Shown: positions 1 through 5,853, numbered from the stretch's first letter. The stretch is 8,494 nucleotides of DNA from an uncultured Eubacteriales bacterium (GCA_934462885.1 CAKSJC010000065.1:1-8494), one strand, 5' to 3'. The notes: generated from the letters alone by a model not told the origin. Made by a program: numbers and translations.

Positions 1-54
1 TTCTTTTGCACCTGTGTTGTCGGCAACCTTCATTAATGATTGCTGTTGAATCAC
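1..54 (-). CDS. rplN: 50S ribosomal protein L14 (uL14), N-terminal 18 codons, cut by window edge
   Basis: Only the N-terminus lies in the window. The 18 codons read (M)IQQQSLMKVADNTGAKE, the hallmark start of bacterial uL14, a large-subunit protein that binds 23S rRNA at the 30S interface. The start codon is GTG. It is chosen because the family starts here (usually MIQQ or MIQT) and because GGAGGA at 67-62 sits 7 nt upstream. The same frame stays open upstream for 30 more codons to an ATG at 144-142, right after a TAG, but that ATG has no Shine-Dalgarno and the extra residues are not part of the family. rplN is the first gene of the spc set in many bacteria. Here it follows rpsQ after an unusually long, structured 238-nt gap. 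Confidence 0.95.
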   Translation of the reverse strand, partial: MIQQQSLMKVADNTGAKE

Positions 55-61
55 TGCTTTA

Positions 62-67
62 TCCTCC
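62..67 (-). promoter_or_regulatory. Ribosome binding site deciding the rplN GTG start
   Basis: GGAGGA on the minus strand, 7 nt before the GTG at 54-52. It supports the GTG start over the in-frame upstream ATG at 144. It lies just downstream of the hairpin at 99-79, separated by an A-rich stretch, so it is single-stranded in the simplest fold. Confidence 0.8.
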
Positions 68-78
68 AATTTTTTTAT

Positions 79-230
79 GGCACGTACTTTGACGTATCCT
101 TCGAGGAGCCGCATATCCGGCTGTGCGAACAGTATGCCTTTCATACTCTAATCGGGCTTTGGCGACGCGATTACTCGCCGGATCGCCTCAGATCCGCACC
201 CTCGGCAGAACAGACGGAGAAACGCGCTTT
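79..230 (-). promoter_or_regulatory. Structured RNA element in the rpsQ-rplN gap (candidate spc leader)
   Basis: Non-coding stretch of the S10-spc transcript with several clean stem-loops. One at 187-161 has stems GGCGA/UCGCC and GCGA/UCGC closed by a GUAA (GNRA) tetraloop. Another at 147-131 pairs AGUAUG with CAUACU. A third at 122-107 pairs AGCCG with CGGCU. A fourth at 99-79 pairs GG..UACGU with ACGUG..CC around one bulged A. A competing long-range helix pairs AUCCGGC (183-177) with GCCGGAU (121-115), 7 perfect base pairs, which excludes parts of the first and third hairpins. CGAGGG (204-199) can also pair with UCCUCG (107-102, skipping none) near the 3' end. Blocks at 211-200, 197-191, 156-149 and 108-99 match blocks in the rpsJ leader in the same order. 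The role is inferred: a ribosomal protein or other effector site acting on the spc genes. No terminator-like U-run follows any hairpin. Confidence 0.6.
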
Positions 231-292
231 ATGAAAAACACGCTCTGTTTTATCCCTCGTCCTTGTTCTGTGTTTGTTTTAGTTTTTTATAA

Positions 293-550
293 TTATTTTG
301 CTTTTTCGATGATCGAAACGAGTCTCCATCTTTTTGTTTTGGACAGAGGTCTTGTTTCCATAAGCTCTACCTTATCTCCGATTCCGGCTTCGTTTGCAGC
401 ATCGTGAGCATAGATCTTGGCAGTACGCTTAATGATCTTTCCGTATATAGGGTGTTTTACGTGGTCTTCGATAGCGACTACGATAGTTTTATCCATCTTA
501 TCGCTTACTACTGTACCCACTCTGGTTTTTCTGAGTGCGCGTTCTTCCAT
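293..550 (-). CDS. rpsQ: 30S ribosomal protein S17 (uS17)
   Basis: 85-residue primary 16S rRNA-binding protein of the small subunit, OB-fold, normal bacterial length. Family signatures visible are LRKTRVGTVVSDKMDKTIVV (residues 6-25) and the H-P-Y-K block HVKHPIYGKIIKRT (30-43), followed by the GDKVELMETRPLSKTKRWRL stretch (58-77). The ATG at 550 follows a purine-rich AAGGGGG site about 7 nt upstream. It starts 12 nt after rpmC and is the last tightly packed gene of the S10 set. The next gene, rplN, is 238 nt away. Confidence 0.98.
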   Translation of the reverse strand: MEERALRKTRVGTVVSDKMDKTIVVAIEDHVKHPIYGKIIKRTAKIYAHDAANEAGIGDKVELMETRPLSKTKRWRLVSIIEKAK

Positions 551-562
551 TTTCTTACCCCC

Positions 563-751
563 TTATGCTTTCTTCTCGGCGATGACGGTCATCACGCGAG
601 CGATATCCCTTTTGGTATCGGTGATCTTATGGGGATTGTCAAGCTGATTTATAGCATGCTGGAAACGAAGTGTAAAAAGCTCGGACTTAAGATCTTTAAG
701 CATTTTCTCCAGCTCTTCGCTTGATTTTGTTCTGAGTTCTGTTGCCTTCAC
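563..751 (-). CDS. rpmC: 50S ribosomal protein L29 (uL29)
   Basis: 62-residue two-helix protein at the exit-tunnel rim, next to L23 and part of the docking site for trigger factor and SRP in known ribosomes. The family core is visible: ELRTKSSEELEKMLKDLKSE (residues 5-24), LFTLRFQHA (25-33) and the C-terminal K-DIARVMTVI helix (47-57). The start codon is GTG (751-749). It follows the rplP stop by 3 nt, and its GGAGGG ribosome binding site lies inside the last codons of rplP, so the two are probably translationally coupled. Confidence 0.97.
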   Translation of the reverse strand: MKATELRTKSSEELEKMLKDLKSELFTLRFQHAINQLDNPHKITDTKRDIARVMTVIAEKKA

Positions 752-754
752 AGC

Positions 755-1189
755 TTAACCCTCCACTTCTTTTTCAAGTTGTTCTTTTGTTGCGAAACGG
801 CACTTTATCGGAAGCTTGTGCATAGCGAGACGCATAGCTTCGCGTGCGATTTCTTCGGATACTCCGCCCATTTCAAACATTACGCGACCGGGTTTTACTA
901 CGGCTACCCAATATTCGGGCGAACCTTTACCGGAACCCATTCGAGTTTCAGCGGGTTTTTCCGTGATAGGCTTATCAGGGAATATCTTAATCCAGACCTG
1001 TCCGCCACGCTTGATGTAACGTGTCATTGCGATACGGGCTGCTTCTATCTGGTTTGACGTGATCCATGCCGGTTCGAGAGCTACGAGACCAAATTCACCG
1101 TTCGTGATTTTGTTACCGCGGAGTGCTTTACCCTTCATACGGCCTCTCTGAACGCGTCTGTACTTAATTTTACCGTTCGGCTGTAACAT
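755..1189 (-). CDS. rplP: 50S ribosomal protein L16 (uL16)
   Basis: 144 residues, the usual length. L16 organises the central protuberance and A-site region of the large subunit. Key sequence: KYRRVQRGRMKGKALRGN (residues 9-26), the AARIAMTRYIKRGGQVWIKI region (50-69), and the ETRMGSGKGSPEYWVAVVKP loop (81-100) that reaches toward the peptidyl transferase centre. The start lies in a TAATG overlap with the rpsC stop, with GGAGGA 8 nt upstream inside the rpsC tail. This arrangement favours re-initiation by the same ribosomes. Confidence 0.98.
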   Translation of the reverse strand: MLQPNGKIKYRRVQRGRMKGKALRGNKITNGEFGLVALEPAWITSNQIEAARIAMTRYIKRGGQVWIKIFPDKPITEKPAETRMGSGKGSPEYWVAVVKPGRVMFEMGGVSEEIAREAMRLAMHKLPIKCRFATKEQLEKEVEG

Positions 1190-2001
1190 TAGTTAGCTCC
1201 TCCTTCCGTTTCCTTTCTGGGTGCTCTGGGCGCTCTCGGTGCTCTGGGCGCTCCGTCTCTCTTCTGGAAGGGACGTCCGCCGTCTCTGCGATCTCCTCTG
1301 GGTCTTCTGTTATCTCTTCTGTTGTCGCGAGCCTTCTTTTCGTCGGCTCCCGTTCTTGTTCTTGCAACTTCGGAGAGAACTTCTCCTTTGTAGATCCATA
1401 CTTTTACGCCGATCTTACCGTATGTGGTGTTAGCTTCCCAGAAACCGTAGTCGATATCTGCGCGGATCGTCTGAAGCGGAATTGTACCTTCATGGTAATG
1501 CTCTGTACGAGCGATTTCAGCTCCGCCGAGTCTTCCGGATACAGTGATCTTGATACCCTTTGCGCCGAGACGCATTGTGCGGCTGATTGCCTGCTTCATA
1601 GCGCGGCGGAAGGATACGCGTCTCTCGAGCTGAGACGCGATGTTCTCGGCAACGAGCTGTGCGCACATATCTACGGGCTTAACTTCGATTACGTTTACGT
1701 CAACGCGGCTCTTTGCGATAGCTTCTATGTCGGCTTTGAGCTTGTCTATCTCAGCGCCTGCGCGGCCGATTACCATACCGGGTTTTGCGCAGTGGATAAA
1801 CACTTTTATGCGGCCGGTGTTATCGCGTTCGATCTCAATTTTCGCAACTCCCGCGAGAAGAAGCGTCTTTTTTACGTACTCTCTGATCTTATAGTCCTGA
1901 ACGAGAATGTCGCCGAATTTTTCATCAGGAGCATACCATCTGGAATCCCAGTTTTTAATTACGCCGACACGAAGACCGTGCGGATTAACTTTCTGTCCCA
2001 T
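1189..2001 (-). CDS. rpsC: 30S ribosomal protein S3 (uS3) with Arg/Pro-rich C-terminal extension
   Basis: S3 lines the mRNA entry channel of the 30S head. The N-terminus GQKVNPHGLRVGVIKNWDSR is diagnostic. The type II KH domain carries its GxxG loop in GMVIGRAGAEID (residues 75-86, loop G79-R-A-G82). The C-terminal domain with GAKGIKITVSGRLGGAEIAR (146-165) and the YGKIGVKVWIYKGEV block (194-208) is intact. The protein has 270 residues against about 218-233 in common model bacteria. The extra tail from about 216 is very basic, with Asp-Arg-Arg-type repeats and four tandem Ala-Pro-Arg triplets (251-262), and is probably disordered and RNA-binding. The gene follows rplV by 13 nt with a GAGGAGG site. 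Confidence 0.98.
   Translation of the reverse strand: MGQKVNPHGLRVGVIKNWDSRWYAPDEKFGDILVQDYKIREYVKKTLLLAGVAKIEIERDNTGRIKVFIHCAKPGMVIGRAGAEIDKLKADIEAIAKSRVDVNVIEVKPVDMCAQLVAENIASQLERRVSFRRAMKQAISRTMRLGAKGIKITVSGRLGGAEIARTEHYHEGTIPLQTIRADIDYGFWEANTTYGKIGVKVWIYKGEVLSEVARTRTGADEKKARDNRRDNRRPRGDRRDGGRPFQKRDGAPRAPRAPRAPRKETEGGAN
1220..1253. repeat. Tandem 18-nt repeat encoding (APR)n in S3
   Basis: A 16-nt unit (GGTGCTCTGGGCGCTC on the plus strand) occurs exactly at 1220-1235 and again at 1238-1253, an 18-nt period. It encodes the Ala-Pro-Arg triplets of the S3 tail. Near-identical copies at the nucleotide level suggest recent slippage or duplication rather than slow amino acid convergence. Confidence 0.8.
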
Positions 2002-2014
2002 TACGACTGCCTCC

Positions 2015-2350
2015 TCATTCTTTCTCAGCCACTGCGATCGTGATGTGGCTGGTTCTCTTCAAAATTCTGTTAGCGGAACCCTTACCTCTGGGCATAATTC
2101 TCTTCATCGTCATGCCGGGGCATACAAAGCACTCTGAAACGTAGAGCTTTTCGGGATCCATCTGGAAGTTGTTCTGAGCGTCTGCCGCTACCTTGTTAAG
2201 GAGCTTCAGAACATGTTCGCTTGCGGCTTTGGGTGTGTTCTTTAAGATGCCAACCGCTGCTCCGAGGTCCTTACCTCTGATGAGGTCAAGAACGATTGTA
2301 ACCTTGCGAGGGGAGATGCGGATGTGTTTCTGGGTTGATTTTGTTTCCAT
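2015..2350 (-). CDS. rplV: 50S ribosomal protein L22 (uL22)
   Basis: 111 residues, the usual size. L22 contacts all 23S rRNA domains, and its long beta-hairpin lines the exit tunnel at the constriction where macrolides bind. Conserved features: IRISPRKVTIVLDLIRGK (residues 10-27), the helix with ASEHVLKLLNKVAADAQNN (43-61), and the hairpin arm PGMTMKRIMPRGKGSANRIL (78-97) ending in R-TSHITI. The ATG follows an AGGGAGG-like site 9 nt upstream. It sits 21 nt after rpsS. Confidence 0.98.
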   Translation of the reverse strand: METKSTQKHIRISPRKVTIVLDLIRGKDLGAAVGILKNTPKAASEHVLKLLNKVAADAQNNFQMDPEKLYVSECFVCPGMTMKRIMPRGKGSANRILKRTSHITIAVAEKE

Positions 2351-2371
2351 TTATTTGTCCTCCCTCTCTGC

Positions 2372-2653
2372 TTATTTACCGTTATTGGAAGTTTTTGATC
2401 CTGCGTGGCCCTTGAAGGTTCTTGTAGGAGCAAATTCACCGAACTTATGTCCGACCATATCTTCTGTAACGTATACCGGAACGTGCTTTCTGCCATCGTG
2501 AACAGCAACTGTATGACCGACAAATTCCGGGAATATCGTAGAGGCTCTCGACCATGTCTTGAGCACCTTCTTTTCGCCTTTTTCGTTCATCTGGCATACT
2601 CTCTTATAGAGCTTTTCTTCGACAAACGGTGCTTTTTTCAAACTTCTGCTCAT
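2372..2653 (-). CDS. rpsS: 30S ribosomal protein S19 (uS19)
   Basis: 93 residues, standard length. S19 sits at the top of the 30S head with S13, near the A-site tRNA and the intersubunit bridges. The family start MSRSLKKAPFVEEKL is present, as are the IKTWSRAS-like block KTWSRASTIFPEFVGHTVAV (residues 32-51), HDGRKHVPVYVTEDMVGHKF (52-71) and GEFAPTRTFKGHAG (72-85). The start follows GGAAGGAGG with an 8-9 nt spacer. It lies 18 nt after rplB. Confidence 0.98.
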   Translation of the reverse strand: MSRSLKKAPFVEEKLYKRVCQMNEKGEKKVLKTWSRASTIFPEFVGHTVAVHDGRKHVPVYVTEDMVGHKFGEFAPTRTFKGHAGSKTSNNGK

Positions 2654-2671
2654 TTATAGCTGCCTCCTTCC

Positions 2672-3502
2672 TTACTTGCTGTTTCTGCGCTTAACGATCA
2701 TCTTATCGGTACGCGCTTTCTTGTTACGGGTCTTGTAACCGAGAGCGGGTTTACCCCAAGGAGTAACCGGTCCGGGACGGCCTATCGGAGAACGTCCTTC
2801 ACCACCGCCGTGCGGGTGATCGCAGGGGTTCATGACTGAACCGCGTACTGTCGGGCGGATACCCATGTGACGTTTCTTACCGGCTTTACCGATTTTTACA
2901 GTATCGTGTTCGATGTTTCCGATCTGACCGATTGTAGCCTTGCAGTCGGAACGGATGTAACGCATTTCTCCGGAAGGAAGACGAACCATTGTAAGTTCTC
3001 CTTCACGTCCCATAAGCTGTGCCTGAGCGCCTGCAGCGCGAACGAGCTGACCGCCGTTTCCGGGAGAGAGTTCGATATTGTGAATGAATGTACCTACCGG
3101 GATAGCGTAGAGAGGAAGCGTGTTTCCGGGGATGATATCCGCACCTTCACCTGAGTGAAGAACAGCTCCGTCTGTTACGCCGACAGGAGCAAGAATGTAG
3201 CTCTTTTTGCCTGCTTCGTCCTGAAGGAGGGCGATGTAAGCGGTCCTGTTCGGGTCATATTCAACTCCGATAACCGTCTGAGCCGTCGCATTCTGTCTTT
3301 TGAAATCGATGATACGGTACTTCTGTCTGTTTCCGCCGCCTTTATGACGAACGGTGATGCGGCCGTAGGAGTTGCGTCCCGCATGTTTTTTCTTTGTAGC
3401 AAGAAGACTCTTTTCGGGGGTGAACTTTGTTATTTCCTCGAACGAAGGAACGGACATATGTCTTCTCGCCGGTGTAGTCGGCTTATATTTGATTGTAGGC
3501 AT
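2672..3502 (-). CDS. rplB: 50S ribosomal protein L2 (uL2)
   Basis: 276 residues, full length. L2 is needed for subunit association, tRNA binding and peptidyl transfer. The RNA-binding N-terminal domain includes the KKKHAGRNSYGRITVRHKGG stretch (residues 37-56) and RIIDFKRQ (63-70). The C-terminal domain carries the near-invariant segment starting RGSVMNPCDHPHGGGEGRSP (220-239), with His229 at the position implicated in the peptidyl transferase centre of E. coli L2. The Cys at 227, where many bacteria have Val, is a mild variant. The ATG follows TTAAGGAGG. It is 19 nt after rplW. Confidence 0.99.
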   Translation of the reverse strand: MPTIKYKPTTPARRHMSVPSFEEITKFTPEKSLLATKKKHAGRNSYGRITVRHKGGGNRQKYRIIDFKRQNATAQTVIGVEYDPNRTAYIALLQDEAGKKSYILAPVGVTDGAVLHSGEGADIIPGNTLPLYAIPVGTFIHNIELSPGNGGQLVRAAGAQAQLMGREGELTMVRLPSGEMRYIRSDCKATIGQIGNIEHDTVKIGKAGKKRHMGIRPTVRGSVMNPCDHPHGGGEGRSPIGRPGPVTPWGKPALGYKTRNKKARTDKMIVKRRNSK

Positions 3503-3521
3503 TTGTACTTTCCTCCTTAAA

Positions 3522-3818
3522 TCAGTTCATACCTTCAAAGAACTCGATGGTCTTGGAGTCCTTTGTAAGAGTTACGATTGCTTTCTTCCAAGAAGATGTC
3601 TTACCTTCAACATAGCGGAGTCTCTTCGGCTTAGCTTTCATGTTGATGGTATTTACCGCAGCAACTTTCGTTCCTTCGAACATTGTTTCAACAGCCTTTG
3701 CGATCTCGGGCTTAGTAGCGTCCTTCGCAACTTCAAAGGAATACTTACGCTCAGCGATCATATCCATAGACTTTTCTGTGATGAGAGGTCTTTTTATGAT
3801 GTCCTGTACGAATTTCAT
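3522..3818 (-). CDS. rplW: 50S ribosomal protein L23 (uL23)
   Basis: 98 residues. L23 sits at the exit-tunnel opening and is the main contact for trigger factor and SRP. Family features: IIKRPLITEKS (residues 7-17), YSFEVAKDATKPEIAKAVE (26-44), VAAVNTINMKAKPKRLR (52-68) and the GKTSSWKKAIVTL block (72-84). The ATG overlaps the rplD stop codon by one base (TAATG), with GGAGGT 9 nt upstream inside rplD, so translation is probably coupled to rplD. Confidence 0.98.
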   Translation of the reverse strand: MKFVQDIIKRPLITEKSMDMIAERKYSFEVAKDATKPEIAKAVETMFEGTKVAAVNTINMKAKPKRLRYVEGKTSSWKKAIVTLTKDSKTIEFFEGMN

Positions 3819-4441
3819 TACGCATATACCTCCTGAATCTTTTCAACCGCAGCTTTTGCTACGACGAAGGAATCGCAATTAAGAATATCGTAAACATTCA
3901 GGGAGGTGCAGAGTGTAACCTTCACACCGGGAATGTTAGCGAAGCTGCTCTGTACTTTTTCGTCCTTTTCGGGAAGAACTACGAGTACCTTCTTTGCAGC
4001 GCCTATGGCTGAAAGCATCTTCACCATAACTTTTGTTTTGTATTCAGCAGCCGCGATCTTGTCTACCACGATCATTTCGGATGCGGCAACCTTTGAAGAG
4101 AGCGCGCTGATCATTGCAAGACGGCGAACTTTCTTGTTCATCTTTGTCTTGTAGAGGCGGGGCTTCGGTCCGAGAGCTACGCCGCCGTGCGTCCACTGAG
4201 GAGATCTTGTGGATCCCTGTCTTGCGCGGCCGGATCCTTTCTGTCTCCAGGGTTTCTTTCCGCCGCCGGATACTTCCGTGCGTGTAAGAGTGGACTGCGT
4301 ACCCTGTCTCTGATTTCCGAGATAGGTTTTTACTGCCATGTGGAGGACAGCGCCGTTTATATCGGCTCCGAATATAGCGTCGGACAAGTTCATTGTTCCG
4401 ACCGATTCGCCTGCCATGTTAACAACTTTGATTTCGGGCAT
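3818..4441 (-). CDS. rplD: 50S ribosomal protein L4 (uL4)
   Basis: 207 residues, standard length. L4 is an early assembly protein whose extended loop forms the exit-tunnel constriction with L22. In E. coli it represses its own S10 operon, but whether it does so here is unknown. Family features: the loop GGGKKPWRQKGSGRARQGST (residues 59-78) followed by R-SPQWTHGGVALGPKPRLY (80-97), NKKVRRLAMISALSSK (102-117), and the C-terminal L-VYDIL-CDSFVVAKAAVEKI region. The ATG follows AAGGAGGAAG. It lies 20 nt after rplC. Confidence 0.98.
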   Translation of the reverse strand: MPEIKVVNMAGESVGTMNLSDAIFGADINGAVLHMAVKTYLGNQRQGTQSTLTRTEVSGGGKKPWRQKGSGRARQGSTRSPQWTHGGVALGPKPRLYKTKMNKKVRRLAMISALSSKVAASEMIVVDKIAAAEYKTKVMVKMLSAIGAAKKVLVVLPEKDEKVQSSFANIPGVKVTLCTSLNVYDILNCDSFVVAKAAVEKIQEVYA

Positions 4442-4461
4442 TTTTTCTTCCTCCTTCCGAC

Positions 4462-5094
4462 TTACGCTTTAACGCTGTCGCGGATGAAAACGATGCTTCC
4501 CTTTGCGCCCGGAACTGCTCCGCGGACTGCGATGAGGTTCTTCTCTGTATCAACCTTGACAACTTCGAGATTAAGTACAGTCACCTGTTCGTTACCGTAC
4601 TGACCTGCCATGTGTTTGTTCTTGTATATTCTCGACGGAGTTGAGTTTGCACCCATTGAACCCGGCTGACGGTGGATAGGACCTGTACCGTGAGTCATTC
4701 TGAGAATATGCGCGTTCCATCTTTTTACAACGCCGGAATATCCGCGACCCTTTGTAATACCTGTAATGTCGACCTTATCGCCGGAGACGAAGGTATCGGC
4801 TGATATTACATCGCCAACGTTCATAACGGAGATGTCGTCAAGACGGAACTCCTTGAGGTGACGCTTGGGAGCGACGCCTGCTTTTTTGAAGTGACCCGCT
4901 TCAGGCTTGTTGACAAGCTTTTCGCGTATCTCTCCGAATGCGAGCTGAACTGCGTTATATCCGTCAGTTTCAACTGTCTTTTTCTGTGCGACCGGGCAGG
5001 GACCTGCTTCGATCACGGTTACCGGGATAACAGAGCCGTCTTCAGCGAAGATCTGTGTCATGCCCAGCTTTTTTCCGATGATACCTTTTTTCAT
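4462..5094 (-). CDS. rplC: 50S ribosomal protein L3 (uL3)
   Basis: 210 residues, standard length. L3 binds the 3' end of 23S rRNA and its loop reaches the peptidyl transferase centre. The start MKKGIIGKKLGMTQIFAEDG is typical. The GITKGRGYSGVVKRWN block (residues 112-127), MTHGTGPIHRQPGSMGANST (133-152), and the H-MAGQYGN-QVTVLNLEVV stretch (161-179) cover the central extension. The run after KRW (NAHILRMTHG) differs from the more usual HGQSRGPMTHG-type loop, a lineage variant. The ATG follows TTAAGGAGG with a 7-nt spacer. The gap to rpsJ is 170 nt, far longer than other gaps in the operon. Confidence 0.98.
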   Translation of the reverse strand: MKKGIIGKKLGMTQIFAEDGSVIPVTVIEAGPCPVAQKKTVETDGYNAVQLAFGEIREKLVNKPEAGHFKKAGVAPKRHLKEFRLDDISVMNVGDVISADTFVSGDKVDITGITKGRGYSGVVKRWNAHILRMTHGTGPIHRQPGSMGANSTPSRIYKNKHMAGQYGNEQVTVLNLEVVKVDTEKNLIAVRGAVPGAKGSIVFIRDSVKA

Positions 5095-5264
5095 CGATTT
5101 TCCTCCTTAAAAGTAGGTTATTGGTTGACGCCGCTTTTTTTCGGGAGTCGCCCGACGCCGCCAACGTGACCCGGCTGTCATCAAGCAGAAAGCCCTGCGC
5201 CGGAACAAGCGCTCGCTTCCGTCGCTCTGTACAGCTTACGGTATGGCTTGGTTTTCAGAATAAA
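5095..5264 (-). promoter_or_regulatory. Structured 170-nt spacer between rpsJ and rplC
   Basis: No coding frame is evident. One hairpin at 5221-5201 pairs CGGAA with UUCCG around an inner AAGC/GCUU arm. Another at 5155-5141 pairs UCGGG with CCCGA around CGACU. An 8-nt direct repeat GCGGCGTC (minus strand) occurs at 5161-5154 and 5134-5127. The run of seven A after the second hairpin is on the RNA-like strand, so this is not a terminator for the operon. The AAGGAGG of rplC closes the segment. The order GCCGGG (5175-5170), GGCGGC, GGGC, GAC, CTCCCG loosely echoes the 3' part of the rpsJ leader, but the agreement is GC-rich and weak. The role is unknown. Confidence 0.4.
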
Positions 5265-5576
5265 TTACAGCTTTACGTCGATATCAACGCCTGCGGGAAG
5301 TTCAACCGCCATGAGCGCCTCAACGACTTTCTGGTTAGGTCTCTTGATCTCAACGAGTCTCTTGTGAGTTCTCTGTTCGAACTGTTCACGGCTGTCTTTA
5401 TACTTGTGAACCGCACGAAGGATCGTTACAACTTCCTTTTCCGTGGGAAGCGGAATAGGACCGGATACCTCGGCGCCGTTGCGCTTTGCGATATCAACAA
5501 TCTTAGCCGCAGCCTGATCGGCGAGCGTGTGCTCGTAGCTTCTGATCTTTACTCTGATTTTTTCCTGTACTGCCAT
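5265..5576 (-). CDS. rpsJ: 30S ribosomal protein S10 (uS10 / NusE)
   Basis: 103 residues, standard. S10 is a 30S head protein and, free of the ribosome, the NusE factor that joins NusB and NusG in transcription antitermination. Motifs: KIRVKIRSYEHTLADQAAAK (residues 6-25), the SGPIPLPTEKEVVTILRAVH block (38-57), and KDSREQFEQRTHKRLVEI (60-77). The ATG follows CAAGGAGG with a 7-nt spacer. It is the first gene of the operon, behind a leader of about 275 nt and the promoter at 5886-5858. Confidence 0.99.
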   Translation of the reverse strand: MAVQEKIRVKIRSYEHTLADQAAAKIVDIAKRNGAEVSGPIPLPTEKEVVTILRAVHKYKDSREQFEQRTHKRLVEIKRPNQKVVEALMAVELPAGVDIDVKL

Positions 5577-5624
5577 TTTACTGCCTCCTTGAAAGCTATA
5601 TAAATAAATAGTAATGAGGCGACA

Positions 5625-5717
5625 GACACGCTTCCGGGAGTGTCGAGGCGGCTCTGAATTAATCGGGTTACGATCCGCGGCCCAAGCCGCCGTCGTCCCC
5701 GGCAGAACCGAAACTTT
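5625..5717 (-). promoter_or_regulatory. 3' element of the S10 leader, related to the rpsQ-rplN element
   Basis: Sequence blocks GTTCTGCCGGGG (5708-5697), GCGGATC (5678-5672), GTAA plus CCCGATTA (5671-5660) and CTCCCGGAAG (5640-5631). Helix options: GACAC/GUGUC (5644-5640 with 5629-5625) presents the loop UCCCGG, which can pair with CCGGGG at 5702-5697 to form a pseudoknot. GGCGGCUU (5691-5684) pairs with GAGCCGCC (5654-5647), 8 bp ending in one G-U. A mutually exclusive local hairpin pairs GCGGC with GCCGC around UUGG (5690-5677). Two exclusive folds plus a loop-upstream contact are what one expects of a ligand- or protein-responsive leader. The function itself is not shown. Confidence 0.6.
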
Positions 5718-5816
5718 GCAAAAGAAAGCTCCGACAAACCGTCACATATCTTAATCCGCCCGATTGACTCGGACATACTCCACGGAAATTACCCACCGGC
5801 GTTTTGACAGTGAGAC

Positions 5817-5853
5817 GCGATGGCAACCTTCCGCTTCATCGCACATCAAGCGG
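5817..5853 (-). promoter_or_regulatory. H-type pseudoknot at the 5' end of the S10 mRNA
   Basis: Stem 1 is CCGCUU (5853-5848) with AAGCGG (5836-5831). Its 11-nt loop contains GCGAUG (5842-5837), which pairs perfectly with CAUCGC (5822-5817) as stem 2, extendable by two G-U pairs. Loop 1 is 5 nt (GAUGU), there is no base between the stems, and loop 3 is 8 nt (AAGGUUGC). These sizes fit a classic coaxially stacked H-type pseudoknot. It starts within one or two nucleotides of the predicted transcript start, so it could protect the 5' end or bind an effector. Confidence 0.6.

Noticed and set aside
55..144. In-frame 30-codon upstream extension of rplN beginning at the ATG at 144-142 (MKGILFAQPDMRLL...)
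   Set aside because: The ATG lacks a Shine-Dalgarno, a TAG lies two codons before it, the residues are not part of the L14 family, and GGAGGA sits correctly before the GTG at 54. An open run of 30 codons is not rare by chance.
281..314. Internal promoter for rplN near the end of rpsQ (TATAAA at 291-286)
   Set aside because: No acceptable -35 hexamer occurs at 16-18 nt spacing; AT-richness alone explains the -10-like word.
1170..1367. Open frame opposite in phase to the S3 tail (Glu/Arg/Pro-rich)
   Set aside because: It is a shadow of the repetitive, GC-rich S3 tail read in another frame, with no start signal of its own.
1492..2043. 183-codon plus-strand frame opposite rpsC
   Set aside because: The strand opposite a highly conserved ribosomal gene; it has no ribosome binding site and an odd Cys/Tyr-rich composition typical of antisense frames.
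5134..5155. Hairpin followed by a homopolymer between rpsJ and rplC as an intrinsic terminator
   Set aside because: On the transcribed minus strand the run is A, not U. On the plus strand the T-run precedes rather than follows the stem, so it does not terminate transcription of either strand in the expected way.
5549..5776. Minus-strand reading frame of 75 codons in the rpsJ leader, possible leader peptide
   Set aside because: It overlaps the rpsJ start in another frame, its GGAG is only about 2 nt from the ATG, the protein is Arg-rich and low in family character, and it covers the structured RNA element.
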